DNA of 64,000 nucleotides from an uncultured Clostridia bacterium (GCA_934249265.1 CAKQKQ010000002.1:1-64000); one strand, 5' to 3'; numbered from the stretch's first letter, positions 27,347 through 36,030 are shown. Notes: generated from the letters alone by a model not told the origin. Translations and numbers: made by a program.

Positions 27347-28423
27347 ATGAAAGTAATCAAACCCGATTATTACGACGAGTTTAAATGCGTATCGTCTAAC
27401 TGTAAGGACACGTGCTGTAAGGGCTGGGAAATTATAGTAGACGAAAAAACTTACAACAAATATAAAGAATTAAACGACGATTATAAAAACGACTTGTTTA
27501 AAAATATCGCTACACGCAACTCGGAAAGAGTGATTATACCCAAAAAGGGCAACGAATGTCCGTTTTTAAACGAGAGCGGTTTGTGCGACGTTTACGAAAA
27601 AGTCGGCAAAGATTATTTGTGTCAAGTTTGCGCAAAATATCCGAGGTTTGAAAATATATACGCCAACGAGTGCGACAAAGGTCTTTTTATATCGTGCATA
27701 CCCGTTGCCGAACTCATCGCGCGCCACAACGACCCTATACGTTTTATCGAAACCGAAGAAGAGCGAGAACTCAATTTAAGCGAGATAGACGCCGATTTAT
27801 ATTTGGCTTTAAAACAAATAAGGAGCAAATGTATCGAGATCGTGCAAGACAGGCAATTCGATATAAAAACCAGACTTTTTAGGTTATTAGGCTATGCGAA
27901 AAAAGCGCAAAAATGCATTTCAAAAGGCAAATACGACGGCATACAAAACATTGTTATTGACGATTTTACGCAAAACGGTTGCTCCGAAGCGGGCAGTAAA
28001 GACTTAAAAAACGTAATAAGCACCTTTTTGACGTTTGAAATTCTCACGATGAAGTGGAGAATACTTTTAGAAGAAATTTTCGAGTTTGTCTCGGTAGAAA
28101 AGAAAAATGCAAATTATTGCCATGCAAACGTCTATGAAAATTTCCTTGTATATATGATTTACGGATATTTGCTCGACGCAGTTTACGATAAAAATTTGAG
28201 CGGTAGGGTAAACGCGATAATTTCTTGCATGCTTTTAGTCGCCGAAGTGGATAGGTTTAGGGGCAACGGAAATCTCGACATATTTATCGATACCATTCAT
28301 TTGTTTTCAAAAGAAATCGAGCATTGCGAAGAAAACGTCGCTCAATTGTTTAATCTTGCGCGCGGTAGGTCGTGTTTTAAAGAAAAATCACTTACTCGCA
28401 TGATATCGCGATTAAATTTTTAA
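27347..28423 (+). CDS. FliB-like lysine-N-methylase family protein
   Basis: 358 residues, preceded by AAAGGTGAGCGGAA. The N-terminus has a cysteine-rich metal-binding region: 'CVSSNCKDTCCKGW' (14-28), 'ECPFLNESGLCDVY' (about 65-79) and 'YLCQVCAKYPR' (about 85-96). This order is typical of the flagellin lysine-N-methylase (FliB) family and its YkgJ-like cluster domain. The rest is mostly helical. No flagellar gene is present in the window, so the methylated target, if any, may be another protein; many Clostridia carry such orphans. No operon partner is evident. Confidence 0.75.
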   Translation: MKVIKPDYYDEFKCVSSNCKDTCCKGWEIIVDEKTYNKYKELNDDYKNDLFKNIATRNSERVIIPKKGNECPFLNESGLCDVYEKVGKDYLCQVCAKYPRFENIYANECDKGLFISCIPVAELIARHNDPIRFIETEEERELNLSEIDADLYLALKQIRSKCIEIVQDRQFDIKTRLFRLLGYAKKAQKCISKGKYDGIQNIVIDDFTQNGCSEAGSKDLKNVISTFLTFEILTMKWRILLEEIFEFVSVEKKNANYCHANVYENFLVYMIYGYLLDAVYDKNLSGRVNAIISCMLLVAEVDRFRGNGNLDIFIDTIHLFSKEIEHCEENVAQLFNLARGRSCFKEKSLTRMISRLNF

Positions 28424-28549
28424 TAACGAGATTAAATTTTTAACAGCGCACGCAAGTTGTGATTTGTATTATATGCTATTTTAAACAAATATTTTGCATT
28501 AATCGGCAAAAAAATCAACATACAATGCGATTTTGATATTGTTTTATAG

Positions 28550-28581
28550 GCGCGACTTTAATTAGCCGCGCTTTTTATTTT
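28550..28581 (+). terminator. Terminator after the FliB-like gene
   Basis: GCGCG (28550-28554) pairs with CGCGC (28567-28571), then TTTTTATTTT. Confidence 0.6.
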
Positions 28582-28622
28582 AGTAAATTAAGTTTTAATA
28601 TTATTAAATTTCGCAATATATT

Positions 28623-28788
28623 CAGCCTTCCTTGTGCAAAGGAAGGTGGCACGCAATATGCGTGTCGGAAGGATTGTAAAACAAATTTAAGTAAAATAAG
28701 CCGATTTTCATTAAAATAAGCCAAGTTTAAATCGAAACAAAACAATCCCTCAGTCACTTCGTGACAGCCCCCTTTGCACAAAGGGGCC
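28623..28788. mobile_element. MITE-like palindromic element
   Basis: Four hairpins lie in a 166-base stretch: CCTTCCTTG-x-CAAAGGAAGG (28626-28646), CACGCA/TGCGTG (28650-28664), GTCAC-TTC-GTGAC (28753-28765) and CCCCTTTG/CAAAGGGG (28769-28786). The inner ends GGATTG and CAATCC are inverted with respect to each other, so the two halves are diverged terminal inverted repeats. Very similar palindromes are common in gut Clostridia genomes as far as I recall. No transposase lies inside. Confidence 0.6.
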
Positions 28789-28927
28789 GAAGAATTTGGT
28801 CGAATTTACATAAAAACTCAATTCTCGCTCGGTTTACAAAATGGACTGATGTGTAGACGTGCAAACATTTTTAATAACTGAACATAACTTAATTTTAATA
28901 AAATATATACAGTTATTATATAAACAG

Positions 28928-28956
28928 TTGATTTATTGAGCCGAAACGTGTATAAT
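28928..28956 (+). promoter_or_regulatory. Promoter with long leader for the 29184 gene
   Basis: TTGATT (28928-28933), 17 bases, TATAAT (28951-28956). The predicted start at about 28963 leaves a leader of about 220 bases containing a CGACG/CGTCG hairpin (about 28993-29014) followed by ATTTTC. Confidence 0.7.
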
Positions 28957-29183
28957 ACTGTATTGGAGCGTTGTTGAGGATTTGGGAAATACGACGGTAA
29001 AAATTTCGTCGATTTTCACAAAACTGCGACTGTAATATGCTTTTTAGGGTGGATTTGTAAAATTAAGGGTAGTACGCAAGTTTAATAAACAGATAAGTTT
29101 AACAAAAAGATACGAAAACGAAGATTTAAAGAAGATTTGAACATATTTGAACGTTAAAGTAAGGCAAAGAGAGGAGTCGGGCG

Positions 29184-30269
29184 TTGAGTTTCAAACACAT
29201 AAGAGAAAAACTTCATAATACACGTCCGAGGTTTATTCCCTCGTTTATCGTTGCGCTCGTGTGTTGTGCGGCAACGTTTTGTTTGTTTTATTTTGAAGTG
29301 GGCGGAGTTGCGGCAACGATAACCAAATTCGTGCTGCTCGGCTTTTCGGTGATCACCGTTATTATAGCAAGTATCGCCGGTTATAGGCTGTGGCGAACCA
29401 AAGTAATTCAACGTTTTTGTTGGGAAATCGCTCAAAAAAACAGATATACCGCAATAATTGCCAACGATACCGACGCAAGAGTACTCGTTACAAGTTTTTT
29501 CAGTACTATATGGAAGTTGTTTATCGTTAGCGCGAAAATTCTAATCGGTTTGTACTTCTCGTCTTATTGGTTCACTTTATTGGCAATTTACGACATAGTA
29601 CTATTCATTTCGAGAACGGTGCTTATCGCTTGCGGACGAAAGGCTGTCAGCGAAGCAGACCCCAAAAATAGATATTTAAAGAGCCTTGGCGTATACAGAT
29701 TAAGCGGAATTTTTATCTTTTTAATTGCTCTCGTGCTCTTATTTGTCGTGCTTATGATAGTAAGAGACGGCGAAGGTTTTACTTATAAAGGCATACTTAT
29801 TTACATAGTCGCGCTTTACGATTTATTCAGACTCGTAAGGGCAATTATGTACATTATGAGGACGAGAAAACGTATGTCGCCTATAGTCAACGCTATACGT
29901 TATTTCGGGTTGTCGTCATCGGTAATATCACTTTTGTCTCTTCAAACGGCGTGTCTTGCGGCATTCGGCGGCGCGCTTTCGGTGATGGAAAAACAACAAC
30001 TCAATATGGCTACGGGAATTATCTCATGCGGACTTTTGTTGTTTGTCAGCGTGCTTATCATAATCAAGTCGTGGCGACACGTCAAATACTCCAAAGGCGA
30101 CGGTCGTGTTCCGTCTCCCAACCTCGACGCTATCTTGAAAGAAGAAATGGACGACCGTGTTACCGAAGCCGATCTTGACGTAAAAGCGGTAAAAGAATCT
30201 TCCGAAAATTTGCCGCCTAACGACGAGTCTCCCGAAGATGAAAATGCCGAGCAATTGTCGATTTTATAA
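29184..30269 (+). CDS. Unknown polytopic membrane protein (TTG start)
   Basis: 361 residues. The start is TTG at 29184 because AGAGAGGAG lies 7 bases upstream. About eight hydrophobic segments are visible (roughly 18-35, 40-65, 105-125, 128-150, 172-195, 205-228, 243-268, 275-300), followed by an acidic soluble tail ('EEMDDRVTEADLD', 'NDESPEDENAEQLSIL'). I do not recognise the family. The TTG start and long leader suggest low or regulated expression. The stop codon lies inside a copy of the dispersed repeat. Confidence 0.65.
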   Translation: MSFKHIREKLHNTRPRFIPSFIVALVCCAATFCLFYFEVGGVAATITKFVLLGFSVITVIIASIAGYRLWRTKVIQRFCWEIAQKNRYTAIIANDTDARVLVTSFFSTIWKLFIVSAKILIGLYFSSYWFTLLAIYDIVLFISRTVLIACGRKAVSEADPKNRYLKSLGVYRLSGIFIFLIALVLLFVVLMIVRDGEGFTYKGILIYIVALYDLFRLVRAIMYIMRTRKRMSPIVNAIRYFGLSSSVISLLSLQTACLAAFGGALSVMEKQQLNMATGIISCGLLLFVSVLIIIKSWRHVKYSKGDGRVPSPNLDAILKEEMDDRVTEADLDVKAVKESSENLPPNDESPEDENAEQLSIL

Positions 30270-30296
30270 CGTACGTATGCTGTAAAAACGTCAATT
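30262..30296 (+). repeat. Dispersed ATACGTAT palindrome, copy 9, overlapping a stop codon
   Basis: TTTTATAACGTACGTATGCT then GTAAAAACGTCAATT. The TAA stop of the upstream membrane protein is at 30267-30269, within the left arm. Confidence 0.75.
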
Positions 30297-30619
30297 TGCG
30301 GTGAAGTGAAGTGCGAAATCGCAACTTATTATAGTTTGTTTTGTTGCGGTATTGGGTATAGTAGTGCGTTGCAAATAGATGTAATTACGTTTGCTGTATC
30401 GCGATAATTGCCTATAACACAATATCACGGTAATCTCTTATAATGAAAAATTTTATTTAGTTTATTGCGTCTCGGTAAAAGCCGAGGCGTTTTTACTTGC
30501 CTAAACGTTTAACGCGTTTTATATAAAATGTATGGTAGGCTTTAAAAACGGTTTCTTTTTGAAAACGATAAAAAGAGGGTTGAAAAAAGTGGGTTAAAAA
30601 AACGTGTAAAAGAAAGGAA

Positions 30620-30792
30620 AAACTACTTAACGCAATTCGGGTTTTAGTAAAAATGCAGACGTAACAAATTACTCAATGCAATGCGATTTTAAAAGAGTAA
30701 ACAAAACTACTAACTGTGGTGTGATTTTTTAGTAAAATGAGACTAAAGGAAAACTAATCGCAAAGCAGTTTTTAGTAAAATGCGGACTTAAT
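30620..30792. repeat. Four degenerate units of about 45 bp
   Basis: Units begin at about 30620, 30666, 30703 and 30750 and share AAACTAC-x-AA-(CGCAATGC)-x-TTTTTAGTAAAAT-x-GGAC. The whole 950-base gap (30270-31219) has no gene I can support; besides this array and repeat copy 9 it holds only AT-rich DNA and the ppdK promoter. Confidence 0.55.
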
Positions 30793-31098
30793 AAAAAACC
30801 AACCAAATTCGAGTTTCGGTATAATGGTAAAACATAAGTTAACAAAAATTAACTCGACAAAAACCGACTTAGCAAAAAATCGATTTTCATTTCATACAAT
30901 TATTGCATACAATTATCGGCAAATTTATTCTCAAGAGTATGCAAATGTATACAATATTTATCCATATTATTAAGCAAGGCGAAACAAGCCACAAATAAAT
31001 TAAGCATACGGTTTAAACGAAAGAAATAAAAAACATGGCAAAAACGACATAAAAATCGAATAAAATTAAAAAATAATAATCAAAATCGCTAAAAACCC

Positions 31099-31127
31099 TT
31101 GAAAAAAAAACGATTTTAGTATAGAAT
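31099..31127 (+). promoter_or_regulatory. ppdK promoter
   Basis: TTGAAA (31099-31104), 17 bases, TAGAAT (31122-31127). Predicted start at about 31134. Confidence 0.7.
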
Positions 31128-31146
31128 ATATACGTCAAGATGAAAA

Positions 31147-31190
31147 TCTCCCCACAGTTTGACGATATCGACTTGGCGGAGAAATTTTTT
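31147..31190 (+). promoter_or_regulatory. Hairpin plus T-tract in the ppdK leader
   Basis: TCTCC (31147-31151) pairs with GGAGA (31178-31182), CCA with TGG, and AGT with ACT; the loop contains the palindrome CGATATCG. TTTTTT follows at 31185-31190. It starts only about 13 bases after the predicted start site and stands before the AGGAGG of ppdK, so it could be an attenuator or a 5' stabilising hairpin. Confidence 0.55.
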
Positions 31191-31219
31191 CGTACATTAA
31201 AACAGGAGGATTTACTTTA

Positions 31220-33850
31220 ATGAAAAAGTATGTTTATCTTTTCAGCGAAGGTAACGGCAAAATGCGTGAATTACTCGGCGGTAAGGGTGCAAACCTCGCG
31301 GAAATGACCAACCTCGGTCTCCCCGTTCCACACGGTTTTACAATCACTACCGAAGCGTGCACACAGTACTACGAAGACGGAAAGAAAATCAACGATGAAA
31401 TTCAAGAGCAGATTATGGAATACATAGTCAAACTCGAGAAGTTGGCAGGTATGAAATTCGGAGACAAAGAAAATCCGCTTCTCGTTTCGGTTCGTTCTGG
31501 CGCAAGAGCGTCGATGCCGGGCATGATGGATACCATTCTTAACCTCGGTCTCAACGACGAAGTAGTCGAAGTTCTCGCAAAAAAATCCAACAACCCCAGA
31601 TGGGCTTGGGACTGTTACAGAAGATTTATTCAAATGTATTCCGACGTCGTAATGGAAGTCGGCAAAAAGCACTTTGAAGAACTCATCGATAAATTAAAAG
31701 CGGAAAAAGGCGTAAAGCAAGACACCGAACTCACCGCAGACGATTTAAAGACTCTTGCGGGATGGTTTAAAGCGGAATATGAAGAAACCGTAAAAGCACC
31801 GTTCCCCGCAGACCCGAAGGAACAACTTATGGGCGCAATCAAGGCGGTATTCCGTTCTTGGGACAACCCCAGAGCAAACGTATATCGTAGAGACAACGAC
31901 ATTCCGTATTCTTGGGGCACTGCAGTAAACGTACAAATGATGGCGTTCGGCAACATGGGCGAAACTTCCGGTACGGGCGTTGCGTTCACGAGAAACCCCG
32001 CTACGGGCGAAAAAGGTCTTATGGGCGAATTCCTTATGAACGCTCAGGGCGAAGACGTTGTTGCAGGTATCAGAACTCCGCAACCTATCGCTCAACTCGA
32101 GCAAGTTATGCCCGAAGTTTATAAGCAATTTATAGACGTATGCAATATTTTGGAAAACCACTATAGAGACATGCAAGATATGGAGTTTACTATTCAAGAT
32201 AAAAAACTCTATATGCTTCAAACTCGTAACGGTAAGAGAACGGCAAGGGCTGCTTTGAAAATCGCTTGCGACCTCGTTGACGAGGGCATGATTTCCGAGC
32301 AAGAAGCAGTGCTTATGATCGACCCGAGAAACCTCGACACGTTGCTTCACCCGCAATTCGACGCCGCTGCTCTTAAAAACACCACGCCGATGGCGAGGGC
32401 TTTGCCAGCATCTCCGGGTGCTGCTTGCGGTAAAATTGTATTCAGCGCGGCTGACGCTAAGGCTTGGGCTGCAAGAGGCGAAAAGGTCGTACTCGTAAGA
32501 CTCGAGACTTCTCCCGAAGATATCGAGGGTATGAAGGCTGCTCAAGGCATTTTGACCGTAAGAGGCGGTATGACTTCTCACGCTGCGGTCGTTGCAAGAG
32601 GTATGGGTACTTGCTGTGTTTCGGGTTGTACCGAAATCGCAATGGACGAAGAAAACAAGAAGTTCGAACTTAAAGGAAAGGTTTACCACGAAGGCGACAG
32701 CATTTCCATCGACGGTTCGACGGGTAATATTTACGACGGAATTTTGCCGACCGTTCCCGCATCTATTTCGGGTGAATTCGGCAGAATAATGGCTTGGGCG
32801 GACAAGTATAGAGCAATGGAAGTAAGAACCAACGCCGACACTCCCGCAGACGCCAAGAGGGCTGCCGAACTCGGTGCTCAAGGTATCGGTCTTTGCCGTA
32901 CGGAACACATGTTCTTCAGCGACAACAGAATCGACGCATTCAGAGAAATGATTTGCGCTTCTAATCTCGAAGAGAGAGAGGCTGCGCTTGAAAAGATTTT
33001 GCCTTATCAACAAAGCGACTTTGAAAAACTTTACGAGGCTCTCGAGGGCAAGCCGGTAACTATTCGTTTCCTTGACCCGCCGCTTCACGAGTTCGTTCCT
33101 ACCGAAGAGGCAGATATCGAAAAACTCGCTAAGGCTCAAAACAAGAGCGTAGAAACGATTAAAAATATCATTGCTTCGTTGCATGAAGCAAACCCGATGA
33201 TGGGTCACAGAGGTTGCCGTCTTACGGTTACTTATCCCGAAATCGCAAAAATGCAAACGAGAGCGGTTATTCGCGCGGCAATTAACGTAAAGAAGGCTCA
33301 TCCCGCTTGGAACGTTGCTCCCGAAATTATGATTCCGCTTGTTGGCGAATTGAAAGAATTTAAGTTTGTAAAGGCTATCGTTAAGGCTGTTGCAGACGAA
33401 GAAATCGCAAATGCGGGCGTAAAACTCAATTATCACGTCGGTACTATGATTGAAATTCCGAGGGCTGCGCTTACTGCGGACGCAATCGCTACCGAGGCTG
33501 AATTCTTCTGCTTCGGAACAAACGATTTGACGCAAATGACGTTTGGTTTCTCTCGTGACGACGCGGGTAAATTCCTTGATTCTTACTATGCAACCAAGAT
33601 TTACGAAAGCGATCCGTTTGCAAAACTTGACCAAGTCGGCGTAGGCAAACTTATGGATATGGCGGTTACGCTCGGTAAAGGCGTAAGAAAAGATTTACAC
33701 TGCGGTATTTGCGGAGAGCACGGCGGCGATCCTACGTCTGTAGAATTCTGCCACAAGATAGGTCTCGATTACGTATCTTGCTCGCCGTTCAGAGTACCCA
33801 TTGCTCGTCTCGCCGCTGCGCAAGCGAACATTAAAAACCCCAGAAAGTAA
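31220..33850 (+). CDS. ppdK: Pyruvate, phosphate dikinase
   Basis: 876 residues, the usual bacterial PPDK length, preceded by CAGGAGGATTTACTTTA. The N-terminal nucleotide-binding domain has 'GGKGANLAEMTNLGLPVPHGF' elements and 'VSVRSGARASMPGMMDT'; the phosphohistidine domain has 'GGMTSHAAVVARGMG' (about 450-464) with the catalytic His; the C-terminal TIM barrel has 'GLCRTEHMF', 'CFGTNDLTQMTFGFSRDD' and 'CGEHGGDP' with the proton-transfer Cys. The enzyme interconverts pyruvate, ATP and phosphate with PEP, AMP and pyrophosphate, and in fermentative Clostridia usually works in the glycolytic direction to save ATP. Monocistronic, with a structured leader and a strong terminator. Confidence 0.98.
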   Translation: MKKYVYLFSEGNGKMRELLGGKGANLAEMTNLGLPVPHGFTITTEACTQYYEDGKKINDEIQEQIMEYIVKLEKLAGMKFGDKENPLLVSVRSGARASMPGMMDTILNLGLNDEVVEVLAKKSNNPRWAWDCYRRFIQMYSDVVMEVGKKHFEELIDKLKAEKGVKQDTELTADDLKTLAGWFKAEYEETVKAPFPADPKEQLMGAIKAVFRSWDNPRANVYRRDNDIPYSWGTAVNVQMMAFGNMGETSGTGVAFTRNPATGEKGLMGEFLMNAQGEDVVAGIRTPQPIAQLEQVMPEVYKQFIDVCNILENHYRDMQDMEFTIQDKKLYMLQTRNGKRTARAALKIACDLVDEGMISEQEAVLMIDPRNLDTLLHPQFDAAALKNTTPMARALPASPGAACGKIVFSAADAKAWAARGEKVVLVRLETSPEDIEGMKAAQGILTVRGGMTSHAAVVARGMGTCCVSGCTEIAMDEENKKFELKGKVYHEGDSISIDGSTGNIYDGILPTVPASISGEFGRIMAWADKYRAMEVRTNADTPADAKRAAELGAQGIGLCRTEHMFFSDNRIDAFREMICASNLEEREAALEKILPYQQSDFEKLYEALEGKPVTIRFLDPPLHEFVPTEEADIEKLAKAQNKSVETIKNIIASLHEANPMMGHRGCRLTVTYPEIAKMQTRAVIRAAINVKKAHPAWNVAPEIMIPLVGELKEFKFVKAIVKAVADEEIANAGVKLNYHVGTMIEIPRAALTADAIATEAEFFCFGTNDLTQMTFGFSRDDAGKFLDSYYATKIYESDPFAKLDQVGVGKLMDMAVTLGKGVRKDLHCGICGEHGGDPTSVEFCHKIGLDYVSCSPFRVPIARLAAAQANIKNPRK

Positions 33851-33967
33851 TTTTTTGGGGAAAGAGTTGATTAAATAGTTTTGGTTGAATTGATAATTTA
33901 ATTGAAGTAAAAATTTAATTAATGATATGATTTTAACCGAATTTGGTTTTTAATTAGATAAATTTTT

Positions 33968-34007
33968 TGCGGCATTGTTTCAAATCGAATCAATGCCGCA
34001 GTTTTTT
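33968..34007 (+). terminator. ppdK terminator
   Basis: TGCGGCATTG (33968-33977) pairs perfectly with CAATGCCGCA (33991-34000), followed by G and six T residues. Confidence 0.95.
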
Positions 34008-34152
34008 AAAAACATATTTAAAATATAAGTTAATTAATAATATTTAAGAAATTGTGATTACATATTTATAATACGAATTTATATATAAAAGGGGAAAATA
34101 TGACTAAAGATGAAAAAATAATTTTATCAATGTTACTTCAATTGATTGCATT

Positions 34153-35106
34153 TTGAAATATATTGACGGGAATTCAAAAGCAACGAGAAAAGAAATATTA
34201 GATAATGCAACTAAATCGTTTACGGATAAATGCACAAAAAGTAAAATAAGCGGAATAAATAAAGGCAATGCAAGAAGTTTTGTCGGTAAGGCATTAAATG
34301 ACTTATTGACTGAAAAGACTTTGTGTAATAAAGACGGCGTAATTTTTAAAACTGCCGAGGATAGAATTATTGTCGATAAAGCGAAATGCAAAACAAAGTT
34401 GTTGGGGTTATTAAAACAAAAACCTCACACTAAAAATGAGTTATATACAGAGATAATAAAGTATCTCGGGGCGGATAAAACAAAAAGCAAAAATGATGAC
34501 AACGAAATAAAAGGTTATCTTGGTCAACTGCTTTCGGATTATGTTAAAGATAATACGTTGGAATTACATGACGGGAAGTATAATTTAAAAAGTAAAATTG
34601 CATATAAAAAGAACGCGAATCCTATTGCTGAAAATGAATTTAAAGGCGAATTTTTAAATCGATTGCATGAAAACGGCGGGGCATTTTTTGAACGCTTTTT
34701 TGCAAATGTATTAGAAAAATACTTTACTTTAACAGGCAGGACTGTTTGGGATTGTGACGTCATCGGAGGTGCTGATGATGGTGGAATAGATATAAAAATT
34801 AAAATTTCCGATGACCTTGGATTTGTCGATATAGTTATGCTACAAACAAAATGTAGACATAATACTCCTATCACAGAAAATGAAATAAGAAATTTTTATG
34901 GAGCAATCAACGTTTTTAAAGCAAGCAGAGGAATTTTCGTTACTACGTCTACTTTTCATGCAAATGCAGACAAACTTTTACATTCTCTTGATAATTGTGT
35001 GGGAATAGATGGTGACGGGGTATTTAATCTATCTAAAAAAGTACTTTACGGCATGAAAATCACACGTGACGGATATACGTTTGACGATGTGGTGTTCGAT
35101 ATATAA
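34153..35106 (+). CDS. Mrr-like restriction endonuclease, N-terminus apparently frameshifted
   Basis: 317 residues from a TTG at 34153 that has no ribosome binding site. An ATG at 34100 with AAAGGGGAAAAT before it opens 'MTKDEKIILSMLLQLIAF' in another frame and stops at 34154-34156, so the natural start is probably 34100 and an indel near 34140 breaks it. Residues 15-150 look like two winged-helix-like repeats ('GNARSFVGKALNDLL', 'EIKGYLGQLLSDYV'). The C-terminal half carries the Mrr_cat PD-(D/E)xK pattern: 'FFERFFANVLEKYF', 'VIGGADDGGIDIKI' and 'VMLQTKC' (D...QxK). Mrr enzymes cut modified or foreign DNA. No methylase lies beside it. It neighbours an RNase III-fold gene. Confidence 0.75.
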   Translation: MKYIDGNSKATRKEILDNATKSFTDKCTKSKISGINKGNARSFVGKALNDLLTEKTLCNKDGVIFKTAEDRIIVDKAKCKTKLLGLLKQKPHTKNELYTEIIKYLGADKTKSKNDDNEIKGYLGQLLSDYVKDNTLELHDGKYNLKSKIAYKKNANPIAENEFKGEFLNRLHENGGAFFERFFANVLEKYFTLTGRTVWDCDVIGGADDGGIDIKIKISDDLGFVDIVMLQTKCRHNTPITENEIRNFYGAINVFKASRGIFVTTSTFHANADKLLHSLDNCVGIDGDGVFNLSKKVLYGMKITRDGYTFDDVVFDI

Positions 35107-35209
35107 AGTTAACGGAAAACAAAATGTTTGTTATAATAAATTAAATGGTTGTAAAAATTTACTGTATTGTGTTTTGGCTTGCATATTAATATTTCAACGA
35201 AAAGTCATC

Positions 35210-35243
35210 TTTACAACGTACGTATTGCGTAAAAATGGCAAAA
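35210..35243 (+). repeat. Dispersed ATACGTAT palindrome, copy 10
   Basis: TTTACAACGTACGTATTGCG then TAAAAATGGCAAAA, about 100 bases after the Mrr-like stop. The rest of this 294-base gap shows nothing else I can support. Confidence 0.8.
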
Positions 35244-35400
35244 TTGAAGTAGTGTAAGTCGTAAATTTATACAAAAACAAATAGCAGATGAAAAAAATAA
35301 ATGGTAGATTTAAGTTAAAATAAGCGGCAATATTAAGAAAAGGAATACTAAATTAAAACAAGCGGAGAAGATTAAATTTTATAAACGCAGGGAAAACAGT

Positions 35401-35916
35401 ATGGATAAAATTGAAGAATTATTGAACGATAAAGCAACTAATTTGCAAAGACGAGCGTTAACCGATACTTCTTATAAAAACATAAATCATGCTTTAAGCG
35501 ATGACACTACAAATTTTGAATTGGCAACGTATGGAGATGCTGTATTGAAACTTGCGTTGTGCGAAATTTATCTAAATAAGAAAAAGGCAGACAATTTTGG
35601 ATTCAAAGGAAAGTTAACCGAATGGAAAAAACAGTATGAAAGCGATGAGGTTTTAGTGCGAATTGTTGCGAAGCATTATAATTTACTGAATTTTCTTAAG
35701 TACGATGAAAAGGGAAACGGTATACCCGAAGAGCAAAAGCCGCGGGACTATGATCACAAAGGACAAGACGATAACGATAGGCACAAATACATTGCAACCG
35801 CAATTGAGGTGTGTATTGCTGTAGTTTATATTGAAAACGGCGAAAATGAAGTTCTTAAAATTATAGAAAAATGGATACAATGGATCGATGAAGAGGAAAA
35901 TTCTTCAAATCCATAA
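35401..35916 (+). CDS. RNase III-fold protein with altered active site
   Basis: 171 residues, preceded by CAGGGAAAACAGT. 'RRALTDTSYKNIN' and 'FELATYGDAVLKLALCEIYL' match the RNase III signature 'ALTHxSYxN...ERLEFLGDAVL', and 'HKYIATAIEVCIAVVYIENG' matches 'KxLADTFEALIGAIYLDGG'. Relative to E. coli RNase III, the Asp of 'GDAV' (D45) and the Glu of the second motif (E117) are kept, but E38 is replaced by Phe and D114 by Thr. There is no double-stranded RNA-binding domain. It may be a reduced-activity nuclease, a binding protein or a toxin-like factor. It probably forms a cassette with the Mrr-like gene. Its AT-rich codon use is unlike the nearby housekeeping genes. Confidence 0.7.
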   Translation: MDKIEELLNDKATNLQRRALTDTSYKNINHALSDDTTNFELATYGDAVLKLALCEIYLNKKKADNFGFKGKLTEWKKQYESDEVLVRIVAKHYNLLNFLKYDEKGNGIPEEQKPRDYDHKGQDDNDRHKYIATAIEVCIAVVYIENGENEVLKIIEKWIQWIDEEENSSNP

Positions 35917-36030
35917 ATTATTACAATGCACGCTTAAATTAAAATTGGGTTAGATAAAATAGTTATCTTTTTTAAAAAGCGATTATTGAAACAAATAGAT
36001 TCTGAATGATTATTAAAATCACATAACAAC

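Noticed and set aside
27097..27384. 95-codon frame overlapping the start of the FliB-like gene
   Set aside because: It runs through the galE terminator and a dispersed repeat copy and overlaps the real gene start in another frame.
31745..33634. A 629-codon open frame on the minus strand inside ppdK
   Set aside because: It lies fully opposite a highly conserved PPDK frame, has no ribosome binding site and no recognisable motif. It is a shadow of codon bias, as are similar antisense frames within most large genes here.
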